Below the pieces are notes generated by a model, which saw nothing but the letters and a program-made list of their open reading frames with translations, ran no database searches and was not told the DNA's origin. The translations under genes and the position numbers were made by a program. From positions 1,178,001-1,242,000 of the forward strand of contig NZ_CP039393.1 of the NCBI RefSeq assembly GCF_004803695.1: a DNA stretch of 64,000 nt, in the 5' to 3' direction. This stretch comes from Muribaculum gordoncarteri. Lineage in GTDB: Bacteria > Bacteroidota > Bacteroidia > Bacteroidales > Muribaculaceae. Shown one piece after another: positions 8,268-17,880 of this stretch (its first letter is position 1; every line of letters begins with the position of its first letter).

Positions 8268-9794
8268 TTAATGCTTGAAGTGACGGATTCCAGTGATGAC
8301 CATTGCCACACCGTTATTGTCACAATACTCTATGGTTTCGTTGTCGCGAATTGAGCCGCCGGGCTGGATTACAGCATTGATGCCGGCTTCATGCGCTATC
8401 TGAACGCAATCGGCAAACGGGAAGAATGCATCCGAAGCCATCACGGCACCGTTGAGGTCAAATCCGAATGACTGAGCCTTTGCGATAGCTTGCTTGAGTG
8501 CATCGACGCGTGATGTCTGTCCCACGCCGCTTGCATAAAGCTGACAGCCCTTTGCAAGAACTATAGCATTGCTCTTGGAGTGCTTTACGATTTTGTTGGC
8601 AAACAACAAGTCATCGATTTGTGCCGGGTCGACGGGAAGTTTTGTAACCTGCTTGAGGTCGTCCACAGTTTCTACACGCAAGTCACGTTCCTGACCGAGT
8701 GCTCCGTTCAGGCATGAGCGGAACTGCATTGTCGATGTGTTGGGACAGTGCTGAACCAGAACTATGCGGTTTTTCTTTTGCTCCAATATGGCAAGTGCCT
8801 TGTCATCGTAATGAGGAGCTATTATTACTTCAAAGAATATCTTGTTGATCTCCTCGGCTGCTGCTTCATCGACTGTTCCGTTGGTGATGAGCACGCCGCC
8901 AAATGCCGACACGGGGTCGCCGGCGAGAGCGTCACGCCAAGCTTCGGCTATGGTTGCGCGGGTAGCGATGCCACAGGCGTTGTTATGCTTCAATATGGCG
9001 AATGTGGGCTGCTCGAACTCGGCAATCAGACTTACTGCCGCATCGATGTCGAGCAGATTGTTGTAGGATATCTCTTTGCCGTGAAGCTGTGTGAACATCT
9101 TATTGAAATCGCCGAAGAAGTAGCCGCGCTGATGGGGATTTTCGCCATAACGCATTGCCTTGGCCCCGTCGATTGCAACGCGAAGTGCCGACGGACCGTT
9201 TTCTTCGTCAAAGTAATTGAAGATGGAGCTGTCGTAGCTTGAGCTTACGGCAAAAGCCTCTTTTGCAAACCAACGGCGTTGGTCGATTGAAGATTGTGCG
9301 CCGTTCTCACGAAGCAGGCTTGCAAGAGGTGCATACTGAGCCTTTGATGCTACGATGATGACGTCACGGTAGTTCTTTGCGGCTGCGCGAATCAGCGATA
9401 TGCCGCCTATATCTATTTTTTCGATAATATCCTCGTGCGATGCTCCTGAAGCAACTGTGTCGACAAAAGGATAGAGGTCGACTATTACGAGGTCAATCGA
9501 TGGAATTTCATATTGCTTTATCTGCTCGCGGTCGCTTTCATTCTCACGACGGTTAAGGATACCGCCGAATACTTTGGGATGAAGTGTCTTTACTCGTCCG
9601 CCGAGTATCGAAGGATAACCTGTAAGGTCCTCAACGGCTTGACACGGGTAGCCAAGACTTTCTATAAATGACTGAGTGCCACCTGTTGACAGGAATTGTA
9701 CACCTTCTTTGTTGAGCAACGCAAGAATCTCGTCAAGGCCGTCCTTATGATAGACAGAAACGAGAGCAGTTTTAATCTTCTTTATGTCCGACAT
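8268..9794 (-). CDS. purH: Bifunctional AICAR transformylase / IMP cyclohydrolase
   Basis: A 508-residue enzyme for the last two steps of IMP synthesis. The N-terminal MGS-like cyclohydrolase domain shows FLSTGGTQSFIESLG and KTLHPKVFGGIL. The C-terminal transformylase domain shows LKHNNACGIATR and DPVSAFGGVL. I place the start at 9794 (MSDIKKIKTALVSVYHKDG), not the more upstream ATG at 9830, because the predicted promoter box covers 9828-9835 and homologues start at this point. It heads the purH-mreBCD-mrdA-rodA block. Confidence 0.95.
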   Translation of the reverse strand: MSDIKKIKTALVSVYHKDGLDEILALLNKEGVQFLSTGGTQSFIESLGYPCQAVEDLTGYPSILGGRVKTLHPKVFGGILNRRENESDREQIKQYEIPSIDLVIVDLYPFVDTVASGASHEDIIEKIDIGGISLIRAAAKNYRDVIIVASKAQYAPLASLLRENGAQSSIDQRRWFAKEAFAVSSSYDSSIFNYFDEENGPSALRVAIDGAKAMRYGENPHQRGYFFGDFNKMFTQLHGKEISYNNLLDIDAAVSLIAEFEQPTFAILKHNNACGIATRATIAEAWRDALAGDPVSAFGGVLITNGTVDEAAAEEINKIFFEVIIAPHYDDKALAILEQKKNRIVLVQHCPNTSTMQFRSCLNGALGQERDLRVETVDDLKQVTKLPVDPAQIDDLLFANKIVKHSKSNAIVLAKGCQLYASGVGQTSRVDALKQAIAKAQSFGFDLNGAVMASDAFFPFADCVQIAHEAGINAVIQPGGSIRDNETIEYCDNNGVAMVITGIRHFKH

Positions 9795-9827
9795 GCTGTA
9801 AAAATCTTTATTATGCGATTCAGACTG

Positions 9828-9835
9828 CAAAATTA
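9828..9835 (-). promoter_or_regulatory. Predicted -7 box for the purH-mre block
   Basis: The minus strand reads TAATTTTG (TANNTTTG), 34 bases upstream of the chosen purH start. It overlaps the alternative upstream ATG, which argues against that ATG being used. The remainder of the 170-base gap up to glutamine synthetase is AT-rich and shows nothing else I can support. Confidence 0.55.
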
Positions 9836-9964
9836 TTAAAAATCTGCTTAACTACCTATCTATTTGTTCAATATTATTTACAAAAATGTTTAATACCGAT
9901 TAATGCTGTGTTTATCTGTACATAAGGACGGCCTTGCCATGATTCGGGGGTCTTAGACGGGGTC

Positions 9965-11467
9965 TTAACCGCAGTGGAAATAGCGTGTTACGAGTTCCTG
10001 CATTATCTTGGGATTGTTATTGGCATGTTTCAGCAGCTCTGTGTCATTGTATTCACGGAGCTTCTGTATTATGCCGCCGATCATGCGCGGACTGAATACA
10101 TCATATTTTTGATATATGTCACGTTGCTTCTGAAGCATGTCGGCCGATTCGGTGCAGTTGGCCGGCAGCTGGGCGAGTGACGTTAGCTTTTCTGAGTTCT
10201 CGCTGTCGTGGATGTTTACGTTTACGCAGGTCTTATCGGCGATTTCAAGAGCTTTCTCTGTCTCGAATCCGTGACGACAGGCCACTGCAAGTCCGGCGAG
10301 GAGCTGATATATGTCGGCCGATCCGTCGGGCGAGCGCATCTCCACGGTCTGTTTCTGAGTAGTGTCATAGTGGCTTGAATTGCCCTTGTGGTTGGCTATC
10401 GCGCACATGTCGACCGATGTGTTCCATCCGAGCGGTACTCTCACGAGAACTGAGCGGTTGCGATCGCCCCAGCATATATTGGTGGGAGCCTCCTGATGCG
10501 GCACGAGTCGGAAGTAGGAGGTGGGGTTGGTATTTCCGAAAGCCGTTATCGACGGTGCAAGTGTCATCATGCCGGCTATCGCCTTGCGTGCTTCTTCTGA
10601 AAGTTTTCCGTCATTCAGCATCATGTTTTTTCCGTCACGCATCAGTCGCATGTGTACATGTAGTCCCGATCCGGCTTTTCCTGTGGTGATCTTGGGCGAG
10701 AAGGTGATGTTGAATCCGTTTTTGTAACCGAGATTCCTGATGACCCATTTCGCCAACATGAGTTGGTCGGCGGCGTCTTCGGCGGGTACAGGAAGGAATT
10801 CAATCTCATTCTGCTCGTAGATGGTGTTGTTGAGCGTGAAATTTCCCACTTCTGAGTGTCCGTACTTTATTTGTCCGCCGGTCTGTGCTATGTATGACAT
10901 GCACTTTGTGCGCAGGTCATTGAATTTGGCAAAGGGTGCCGATTCGTGATAGCCTTTTTGGTCGGTAGCAGGGTAGGCTCCGTCGCGCGGGGCGATGACA
11001 TAGTATTCAAGTTCGCCCATGGCTTCAAATTCCATGCCCGTGACATCGCGGAATGCCTTGCACGCTTTGTGAAGGGTGTATTCTGGGGAGCTTTCAAGCG
11101 GCTTTCCGTCTTTGTCAAAATACGAACACAACATCGTTACCGTAGGTATCTCGGCAAACGGGTCGCGGAACGCGGTGCTGTATCTCGGCAATACGTAGAG
11201 GTCGCTGCTTCCCGCTTCGATGAAGGGGAACAGGCTTGAGCCGTCGACTCTTTCGCCACATGTCAGTATGGCGTCAAGATAGCTGAGGTTGTTGATTACG
11301 AAATTAAGTGTTTTCAGCCTCCCGTCACCTGCGGGATACATGAAGTTCACCATTTCGATTCCTTCGGTTTCGACATAATGGATTATGTCGGCTTTGGTAA
11401 ACTCCTTGTTGCTTTTTTTTAGGGTCGCAACGAGATGGTTGCGGCTCATGATTATGCTTTTGTCCAT
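9965..11467 (-). CDS. glnA: Glutamine synthetase, about 500-residue type
   Basis: A 500-residue ATP-dependent glutamate-ammonia ligase. The beta-grasp N-terminal domain is followed by the catalytic domain, with EFEAMGELEYYVIAP (metal-binding Glu residues), FNITFSPKITTGKAGSGLHVHM (the usual 'H.H' loop), NRSVLVRVPLGW and VEMRSPDGSADIYQLLAGL. It assimilates ammonium, which in this genome could partly come from the urease encoded 25 kb away (inference). An internal ATG six codons downstream (11449) is an alternative start. Confidence 0.9.
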   Translation of the reverse strand: MDKSIIMSRNHLVATLKKSNKEFTKADIIHYVETEGIEMVNFMYPAGDGRLKTLNFVINNLSYLDAILTCGERVDGSSLFPFIEAGSSDLYVLPRYSTAFRDPFAEIPTVTMLCSYFDKDGKPLESSPEYTLHKACKAFRDVTGMEFEAMGELEYYVIAPRDGAYPATDQKGYHESAPFAKFNDLRTKCMSYIAQTGGQIKYGHSEVGNFTLNNTIYEQNEIEFLPVPAEDAADQLMLAKWVIRNLGYKNGFNITFSPKITTGKAGSGLHVHMRLMRDGKNMMLNDGKLSEEARKAIAGMMTLAPSITAFGNTNPTSYFRLVPHQEAPTNICWGDRNRSVLVRVPLGWNTSVDMCAIANHKGNSSHYDTTQKQTVEMRSPDGSADIYQLLAGLAVACRHGFETEKALEIADKTCVNVNIHDSENSEKLTSLAQLPANCTESADMLQKQRDIYQKYDVFSPRMIGGIIQKLREYNDTELLKHANNNPKIMQELVTRYFHCG

Positions 11468-11575
11468 GGTAAAATTAATAATAGATTAACAACCTAAAAT
11501 TACTAATAATATTCCAAATCCAAAAAGCATATAGTTAAAATTAACACTAAATATAGGTAATTGTCATCAATTGTA

Positions 11576-13135
11576 TTATTGCAATGACTGATACACGGCA
11601 TCGGCGCAACGCTCTCCGTCGATTGCGGCTGAAACTATTCCACCTGCATAACCTGCGCCTTCACCGCAGGGGAACAGCCCGTTGAGGCGTATGTGCCGCA
11701 GACTTTCAGGATCTCGGCTTATCCTGACAGGCGATGATGTTCTCGTTTCACAACCGATGAGCACTGCATCGTTGGTGAGGAAACCGTTGGCTTTGCGACC
11801 GAAATCAATGAATCCTTTTTGGAGCCGTGACGCAACGGGGCGGGGAAGCAAAAGGTCGATTCGGGCCGTATGTATTCCCGGAGCGTAGGATGTCGGAGGC
11901 AGGTCGCGTGACGGCTTGCTTTGGGTGAAGTCAATCATGCGTTGTGCCGGAGCATTCTGTGTCTTTCCTGCATCCTCGAAAAACCGTGTTTCGATATCCT
12001 CCTGATATTTCATCATCTTCAGCGGGTCGTCGGCTTTTCCGTTGTCGATGTCTTCGGGAAGAATCTCCACAACCATTCCCGAATTGGCCCATCGGGTGCC
12101 TCGCGATGAAGGCGACATGCCGTTCACTACCAATTGGCCCGGAGAACTTGCTGCCGGAATTATGAATCCGCCCGGACACATGCAGAATGAATATACACCG
12201 CGATTGTCGACGCGTGTAAGCATCGAATATTCGGCAGCCGGGAGATACTTTCCTCGTCCGTTAGGATTGTGGTATTGTATGCTGTCGATCAATTGCTGCG
12301 GATGTTCAAGGCGCACGCCCACGGCTATGCCCTTGGCTTCCATGTCGACATTTCGATCTTTTAGCATCATGTAGATGTCACGTGCCGAATGTCCGGTGGC
12401 CAGAATGACAGGCCCTGCATATTCAGTGCCGTCGGCGGTGGTGACACCTGTTACGGTATCGCCGTCGATATTGAGGTCGGTGACGCGTGTGTTGAAGTGG
12501 ACTTCGCCGCCGTGTCGTATTATTGTCATGCGCATGGCCTTTATGACATCGGGAAGCTTGTCGGTGCCTATGTGGGGGTGTGCATCCACGAGTATCTCCT
12601 CCGATGCTCCGTGACAGTGGAAAACCGACAGTATCTTGTCGACCGATCCGCGTTTTTTGCTGCGGGTATATAGTTTCCCGTCGGAATATGCTCCCGCTCC
12701 TCCCTCGCCGAAGCAATAGTTGGAGTCGGGATTCACTATATTCTCACGTGCAATCTTTGCCATGTCCTTGCGTCGTTCGTCGACATCCTTTCCGCGTTCA
12801 AGCACAACCGGCTTTAGTCCGAGCTCGATAAGTCGCAGTGCGGCAAAAAGTCCGGCGGGACCGGCTCCTACCACAATCACCTGTTGTGCATCGTCTACAT
12901 CATGGTAAGTCGGCTTGATGCCTAATGATGTGTTTGACGGCATCTCGTCGATATATATACGCAGGGTTATGTTGACCATCACCTTGCGCTGTCGTGCATC
13001 AATCGACCGTTTTACTATTTTTGCGCCTTTTATGCGCTTGCGGTCGATGCGTGACTTAATGGCCGCTTGTGCTATCAGTGTATTCATGTCGGCCGCAATA
13101 CGCGGTTCGACACGTAAGGCTATCTCTTCAATCAT
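11576..13135 (-). CDS. FAD-dependent oxidoreductase (COG2509-like)
   Basis: A 519-residue flavoprotein. An N-terminal domain of about 85 residues with the KRIKGAKIVKRSIDAR segment precedes the FAD-binding fold VVGAGPAGLFAALRLIELG, followed by CFGEGGAGAYSDGKLYTR and a C-terminal FPCGEGAGYAGGIVSAAIDG FAD motif. This matches the 'uncharacterised FAD-dependent dehydrogenase' family; the physiological substrate is unknown. It starts 4 bases after the stop of the MATE gene, so the two are co-transcribed. Confidence 0.85.
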   Translation of the reverse strand: MIEEIALRVEPRIAADMNTLIAQAAIKSRIDRKRIKGAKIVKRSIDARQRKVMVNITLRIYIDEMPSNTSLGIKPTYHDVDDAQQVIVVGAGPAGLFAALRLIELGLKPVVLERGKDVDERRKDMAKIARENIVNPDSNYCFGEGGAGAYSDGKLYTRSKKRGSVDKILSVFHCHGASEEILVDAHPHIGTDKLPDVIKAMRMTIIRHGGEVHFNTRVTDLNIDGDTVTGVTTADGTEYAGPVILATGHSARDIYMMLKDRNVDMEAKGIAVGVRLEHPQQLIDSIQYHNPNGRGKYLPAAEYSMLTRVDNRGVYSFCMCPGGFIIPAASSPGQLVVNGMSPSSRGTRWANSGMVVEILPEDIDNGKADDPLKMMKYQEDIETRFFEDAGKTQNAPAQRMIDFTQSKPSRDLPPTSYAPGIHTARIDLLLPRPVASRLQKGFIDFGRKANGFLTNDAVLIGCETRTSSPVRISRDPESLRHIRLNGLFPCGEGAGYAGGIVSAAIDGERCADAVYQSLQ

Positions 13136-13139
13136 CTTT

Positions 13140-14528
13140 TTATACAGCCTGTTCTATTGGTTTTATATTCAAGAAACGCTTGTTAAGTATTCTGATTTCA
13201 ATAATCAGCGTTACGATTGCGGTTACAAATGCTACCAGGTCGGAGCCGCACATGCTTGCCCACACACCGTCAATGCCGTAATACTTTGGAAGTATTATAA
13301 GGAATGGTATGAGGAATAGCAATTGTCGGGTCAGCGACAGGAATATCGACAGTTTCGGCTTTCCGATTGACTGAAAGAAGTTTTGTATCACAATCTGGCA
13401 TCCTACGACAGGATAGAATATGAAGTATATCCTGAATCCGTTACGTGCCATGTCGATAAGGGTGCGGTCCTTGGTGAAGAACGAACTGATTGTGTCGGGA
13501 AACGACTCGGTTACAGCAAATCCCACGACGGTTATCGCTATGCCTATCCATATTCCCATGTAGAGCGTGTTTTTAACACGGTCCCATTTGTTGGCTCCGA
13601 AATTGAATCCGAGTATAGGCTGCATGCCTTGCGTGACACCAAACACAATCATGACGAAAAACATCGTGGTGCGGTTGATTATTCCGTAAGCACCTACAGC
13701 AAGGTTGCCGTCGGCTCCGGCATAGTCAAGGAGTGACTTGTTGATAAACACTACGACAATGCAGGCGCATACATTCATCAGGAATGGCGACAGACCTATA
13801 GCGTATATGCGTTGTATTATGGTAGGTGTGAACCAGCGGTTGTTCATCTTGAAGTGGATGAAGCTGCTCTTTGACATGAAGTGAAACAGTACCCAGATGA
13901 ATGCCGAGAATTGTCCGCATATAGTGGCAATTGCAGCGCCTGAAATGCCCCAGCCAAGTTTGAAAATGAAGATGGGGGCGAGTATGACATTTACAAGCAC
14001 TGACAGCAGTGCCGATATCATGGCCTTCTTTGGATAGCCGGTAGCTCGCATCAGGTTGTTCAAGCCTATGAATACATAGGAAATCGGTGTACCGTAAAGT
14101 ATTATTCTCATGAACTCCCTGGCATAGGGAATGGTTTCGGATGTTGCTCCGAAGAAAATCAATATATCGTCGAGGAATATAAGAGTGAGTCCTCCGAACA
14201 GTATCGAATGAATAAGACACAGCACCATTACATTGTTGACGACATCGGTTGCACGTGATTCGTTTTTCTGTCCGATGAATATTGAGCTTATCGTGGCGCC
14301 ACCAACGGCAATCAGCGTACAGAATGCAACGACAAGATTCATCAATGGAAATGTGATGGCAAGTCCGGCTATGGCCATTGGACCCACGCCTTGTCCTATG
14401 AATATACTGTCGACTATATTGTATAGCGATGTAGCCACGCTTGCAATGATTGCGGGCACGGAGTATTGAACCAAAAGCTTGCTTATGGATTTTGTTCCTA
14501 ATGTAAGCGGACTCTCTATTTTAGCCAT
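13140..14528 (-). CDS. MATE family efflux transporter
   Basis: A 462-residue membrane protein with about 12 hydrophobic segments in two homologous halves (YSVPAIIASVATSLYNIVDS in the first; PILGFNFGANKWDRVKNT in the second, the 'GQN.GA' region of MATE proteins). It probably exports cationic drugs or metabolites using a Na+ or H+ gradient. It has its own divergent promoter shared with the HAD gene and is followed after 4 bases by the FAD oxidoreductase. Confidence 0.9.
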   Translation of the reverse strand: MAKIESPLTLGTKSISKLLVQYSVPAIIASVATSLYNIVDSIFIGQGVGPMAIAGLAITFPLMNLVVAFCTLIAVGGATISSIFIGQKNESRATDVVNNVMVLCLIHSILFGGLTLIFLDDILIFFGATSETIPYAREFMRIILYGTPISYVFIGLNNLMRATGYPKKAMISALLSVLVNVILAPIFIFKLGWGISGAAIATICGQFSAFIWVLFHFMSKSSFIHFKMNNRWFTPTIIQRIYAIGLSPFLMNVCACIVVVFINKSLLDYAGADGNLAVGAYGIINRTTMFFVMIVFGVTQGMQPILGFNFGANKWDRVKNTLYMGIWIGIAITVVGFAVTESFPDTISSFFTKDRTLIDMARNGFRIYFIFYPVVGCQIVIQNFFQSIGKPKLSIFLSLTRQLLFLIPFLIILPKYYGIDGVWASMCGSDLVAFVTAIVTLIIEIRILNKRFLNIKPIEQAV

Positions 14529-14547
14529 ATACTAATTTTGGTTTTTG

Positions 14548-14555
14548 CAAAATTA
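14548..14555 (-). promoter_or_regulatory. Predicted -7 box for the MATE-oxidoreductase operon
   Basis: The minus strand reads TAATTTTG, 20 bases upstream of the MATE start codon, in the 93-base gap shared with the divergent HAD gene. Confidence 0.5.
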
Positions 14556-14590
14556 ACAAACAAAAGTGCAAGTGAGAGATGTTTTCATAT

Positions 14591-14598
14591 TAAATTTG
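14591..14598 (+). promoter_or_regulatory. Predicted -7 box for the HAD gene
   Basis: The octamer TAAATTTG matches TANNTTTG, 23 bases upstream of the HAD start codon. Confidence 0.5.
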
Positions 14599-14621
14599 CA
14601 TAAAATAATATTTAAGATATA

Positions 14622-15260
14622 ATGAAGAGAAGAGGTGTTTTGTTTGACCTTGACGGCGTTTTGATTGACAGTGAACGCTTATATAGTGAATTTTACGACG
14701 GTATAGCCGAGTTATATGATACCGGTGAGGAGAATTTCTCCCTTGCCATAAAAGGTTCTACCATAGAGAAGATTCTTGCCAAGTATTTCCCGTCACCTGA
14801 GGCGAGTGCCGATGTGCTTGAGCGTATAAACCGGTTTGAGGCCGAGATGCAATATCCTATATGCGAGGGAGTCATTGAGTTTATAACTGAACTCAAGAAC
14901 CGCAACATCCCTATGGCCATCGTGACAAGCAGCAGCGAGAATAAGATGCAGCGACTTTATGCACAGCATCCCGAACTCCCTGAATATTTTGATGCAATAG
15001 TTACCGGTTCCGATGTTACAAAGTCCAAGCCTGATCCTGAAAGTTACATCATAGGAGCTGAAAGCATAGGTTGCAATCCTGAGGATTGTTTTGTATTTGA
15101 GGACTCTATATCGGGTCTTGCTGCAGGTATGGCTTCCGGCGCCACTGTAATCGGTCTGGCCACTACGCTTCCTGCCGATATGCTTAAAGGCAAAGCCCAC
15201 GAATTGATTGATGGTTTCGCAGGCTTTACCGTTGATGCAATGCTTTCAATCGTAAAATAG
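14622..15260 (+). CDS. HAD superfamily hydrolase, beta-phosphoglucomutase-like
   Basis: A 212-residue cytosolic HAD hydrolase with all four motifs: FDLDGVLIDSERL (motif I, nucleophile Asp and acid/base Asp), IVTSSSENKM (motif II), KSKPDPESY (motif III Lys) and VFEDSISGLAAG (motif IV acid). The alpha-helical cap between motifs I and II is subfamily IA, like beta-phosphoglucomutase and phosphoglycolate or sugar phosphatases. The exact substrate cannot be read from sequence. It is a monocistronic gene converging on nadC, with 8 bases between the stops. Confidence 0.88.
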   Translation: MKRRGVLFDLDGVLIDSERLYSEFYDGIAELYDTGEENFSLAIKGSTIEKILAKYFPSPEASADVLERINRFEAEMQYPICEGVIEFITELKNRNIPMAIVTSSSENKMQRLYAQHPELPEYFDAIVTGSDVTKSKPDPESYIIGAESIGCNPEDCFVFEDSISGLAAGMASGATVIGLATTLPADMLKGKAHELIDGFAGFTVDAMLSIVK

Positions 15261-15268
15261 ACGCTTTT

Positions 15269-16114
15269 TCAGCATGCCTTGAAACTCATGTCAAGGCCTT
15301 TGACTGAATGGGTGAGTGCGCCTACCGATATATAGTCGACGCCACATTCGGCATAGTCACGCAATGTGTCGTAGGTTATGCCGCCCGATGATTCGATTTC
15401 GGTGCGACCGTTAATCAGTTTCACAGCCTCGCGTGTACGCTCGGGAGTGAAATTGTCAAGCATTATGCGGTCGACACCGGCTTCAAGCGCTTGATTGATT
15501 TCGTCGGTGTTGCGCACTTCCAGCTCTATTTTCAGATCGCGTCCCGTTTCCTTAAGATATTTCTTTGCCGCATCTACGGCCTCCTTTATGCCTCCTGCAA
15601 AGTCGACATGGTTATCCTTTATAAGAATCATGTCAAACAATCCTATGCGGTGATTGCAGCCTCCGCCTATCTTTACGGCTTCTTTTTCCAGCATTCTCAT
15701 GCCGGGTGTGGTTTTGCGGGTGTCAAGAACTTTGGTCTTAAGCCCTTTGAGCTTGTCCTGATAGCGTGCTGTAGTGGTTGCTATTCCACTCATTCGTTGC
15801 ATTATGTTGAGCATGGTGCGCTCGGTCTGAAGCAGTGATCTTACCGATCCTTCAACCTCAAATGCTATGTCGCCCGGCTTTACTCGTGCTCCGTCCTCGA
15901 TGAATACGGTCATCTTCAATGACGGATCGAATTTTTCAAATACTTTTCGTGCAATCTCTACACCAGCAAGCACTCCCGGCTCTTTTATTATAAGGCGCTG
16001 TTTGCCCATCTCATCGGCGGGAATAGTGCTGAGGGTGGTGTGGTCGCCGTCGCCTACATCCTCGGCGAATGACAGTGTCAGCAAATCATCAATCAGTTCA
16101 TCTCTCGTTTTCAT
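15269..16114 (-). CDS. nadC: Nicotinate-nucleotide pyrophosphorylase (carboxylating)
   Basis: A 281-residue quinolinate phosphoribosyltransferase that converts quinolinate and PRPP to nicotinate mononucleotide, in NAD synthesis. Key segments are LDTRKTTPGMRMLEKEAVKI, GGGCNHRIGLFDMILIKDNH, KIELEVRNTDEINQAL and the closing IESSGGITYDTLRDYAECG. Length and motif order are canonical. It is transcribed from its own predicted promoter, divergent from rlmH. Confidence 0.95.
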   Translation of the reverse strand: MKTRDELIDDLLTLSFAEDVGDGDHTTLSTIPADEMGKQRLIIKEPGVLAGVEIARKVFEKFDPSLKMTVFIEDGARVKPGDIAFEVEGSVRSLLQTERTMLNIMQRMSGIATTTARYQDKLKGLKTKVLDTRKTTPGMRMLEKEAVKIGGGCNHRIGLFDMILIKDNHVDFAGGIKEAVDAAKKYLKETGRDLKIELEVRNTDEINQALEAGVDRIMLDNFTPERTREAVKLINGRTEIESSGGITYDTLRDYAECGVDYISVGALTHSVKGLDMSFKAC

Positions 16115-16137
16115 ATCTTATATAATTTGTAACAATG

Positions 16138-16145
16138 CAAAATTA
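16138..16145 (-). promoter_or_regulatory. Predicted -7 box for nadC
   Basis: The minus strand reads TAATTTTG, 24 bases upstream of the nadC start. I see no clear -33 element. Confidence 0.45.
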
Positions 16146-16272
16146 CAAAAAATTCCTAAATAAAGGAGCGATAAGCACAAACTCCGGCCAATCGATGTAA
16201 TCAATGATTCCGCAAATGATTAAATTTTTTCATTCGCGACATTATGGGGTGAAATATTGCATGATTTTGTTG

Positions 16273-16280
16273 TAATTTTG
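16273..16280 (+). promoter_or_regulatory. Predicted -7 box for rlmH
   Basis: The octamer TAATTTTG lies 21 bases before the rlmH ATG, in the 186-base gap divergent from nadC. Confidence 0.45.
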
Positions 16281-16300
16281 CGGTATAAACACTCCATGAC

Positions 16301-16774
16301 ATGAAAATAGAACTGATGGTTATAGGCAAGACTTCGGCGCGTTATTTGCAGGAAGGCATTGACAATTATGTCAAAAGGACCAATTATTATATGCCGTTTG
16401 ACATCCGATATATTCCCGACATCAAGTCGACCAAGGCAATGACCGAGGAGAAGCAGAAGGAGAAGGAGGGCGAGCTTTTCCTTAATGCATTGACTCCCGG
16501 TGATGTGCTGGTGCTTTTGGATGAACGGGGAAAGGAGATGACTTCACGTGAATTTGCATCGTATATCGACCGCAAAAGCGTTACCGTGTCAAAGCGGCTT
16601 GTGTTTGTCGTCGGCGGCCCATACGGATTTTCTCCTGCAATGTATGAGAGGGCCGATGATAAGATTTCATTGTCCAAGATGACATTTTCGCATGAAATGG
16701 TGCGCTTGTTTTTCGTTGAGCAGACCTATCGTGCCATGACGATATTGCGTGGCGAGCCCTATCACCATGATTAG
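16301..16774 (+). CDS. rlmH: 23S rRNA (pseudouridine1915-N3)-methyltransferase
   Basis: A 157-residue SPOUT methyltransferase with the SAM-binding knot visible as FVVGGPYGFSPAM and LSKMTFSHEMVRLFFVEQ, and the conserved C-terminus ILRGEPYHHD. It methylates pseudouridine 1915 of 23S rRNA helix 69 on assembled 70S ribosomes. Its stop codon overlaps that of the convergent hemW gene. Confidence 0.96.
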   Translation: MKIELMVIGKTSARYLQEGIDNYVKRTNYYMPFDIRYIPDIKSTKAMTEEKQKEKEGELFLNALTPGDVLVLLDERGKEMTSREFASYIDRKSVTVSKRLVFVVGGPYGFSPAMYERADDKISLSKMTFSHEMVRLFFVEQTYRAMTILRGEPYHHD

Positions 16775-17880
16775 ACTATGAGGTCGCGGAATATTGAATC
16801 GGATATCAATATTGCCGTTTCCGACAAGCTTAACGATTCATCGGTTTTTATGAGCCGACCGCCGGCGATGTACCGCTTTGCCGATGACAGCAGGTTTTCT
16901 ACGGTATCGGAGCCGAAACGCAGTCGCATATCGTTGAGGTTGATTCCCTCGCGGGTACGCAATGCCGTTATTATATAGTCATTTAATATGTTTTCGGGCG
17001 ACTCTTCTTCGACTTCATAGTATGTGTTTGTGCTGTTGATCGACTTTATATAATCTTTTATGCGGTTGCCGTTGGCGCGTCTTATCTTTCCATCAAAGCT
17101 GTGGGCCGATACGCCCACCCCTATGTAGGGGGTCATATTCCAATAGTTGCTGTTGTGGCGTGCGCGATGGCCCGGCTTGGCAAAGTTGGAAATTTCATAG
17201 TGCTCATATCCGTTTTTACGGAGTGAGTCGGTTAACAGGGCATACATCGACTCGATTGTTTCATCGGAGGCTTCGTTTACCTTGCCGCTTATAAGCTGCG
17301 CGTAGAGTCGTGTGCCGGGTTCGTATGACAGATTGTAGGCCGATATGTGAGTCAGTCCGTAACCGATGAGCTTGTTGAGTGAGTAGTTCCACGATTCAAG
17401 CGATTGTCCGGGAAGCCCGTATATCAGGTCGCCGCTTATTTCGGTTATACCTCCTGACTTCAGTGTCATCAATGCCTCCTCGGCTCGGGCCGCCGAGTGT
17501 CGTCGGTTTATTGCTTTAAGCTCGCTGTCGACAAGCGATTGAATCCCTATGCTTACGCGGTTTATGCCCATGCGGGTTATTGCGTCGACCCATTCAGGAG
17601 TTACATCCTCGGGATTGGCTTCAATGGTGAACTCTTCCAATACCGGATGGCCTAACGATTCAACCAGCCTTGACAATGTCGTCACGGGTAGTATTGAAGG
17701 TGTGCCTCCGCCTATATATACAGTGCTCAACGGCTCGTTGACTTCATCCTTGCGCAATCGGTATTCTCCGATGAGGGCTGTGACATAGTTTTCGACAGTT
17801 TCTATATTGGGTGTCGAACAGAAGTCGCAATAACTGCACTTTGAGTGGCAGTAGGGAATGTGTATGTATAGTCCGGCCAT
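16771..17880 (-). CDS. hemW: Radical SAM heme chaperone HemW (coproporphyrinogen oxidase-like)
   Basis: A 369-residue radical SAM protein. The start is placed at MAGLYIHIPYCHSKCSYCDF because that ATG shares its first base with the TGA of the upstream nuclease gene (TGATG); upstream in-frame ATGs lie inside that gene. The Cx3Cx2C cluster motif is YCHSKCSYC, and YIGGGTPSIL and SGDLIYGLPGQS follow. The HemW family inserts heme into targets and is often mis-annotated as HemN; which role applies here is not decided by sequence. Last gene of the tsaB-metF-holB-nuclease-hemW operon. Confidence 0.9.
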   Translation of the reverse strand: MAGLYIHIPYCHSKCSYCDFCSTPNIETVENYVTALIGEYRLRKDEVNEPLSTVYIGGGTPSILPVTTLSRLVESLGHPVLEEFTIEANPEDVTPEWVDAITRMGINRVSIGIQSLVDSELKAINRRHSAARAEEALMTLKSGGITEISGDLIYGLPGQSLESWNYSLNKLIGYGLTHISAYNLSYEPGTRLYAQLISGKVNEASDETIESMYALLTDSLRKNGYEHYEISNFAKPGHRARHNSNYWNMTPYIGVGVSAHSFDGKIRRANGNRIKDYIKSINSTNTYYEVEEESPENILNDYIITALRTREGINLNDMRLRFGSDTVENLLSSAKRYIAGGRLIKTDESLSLSETAILISDSIFRDLIV

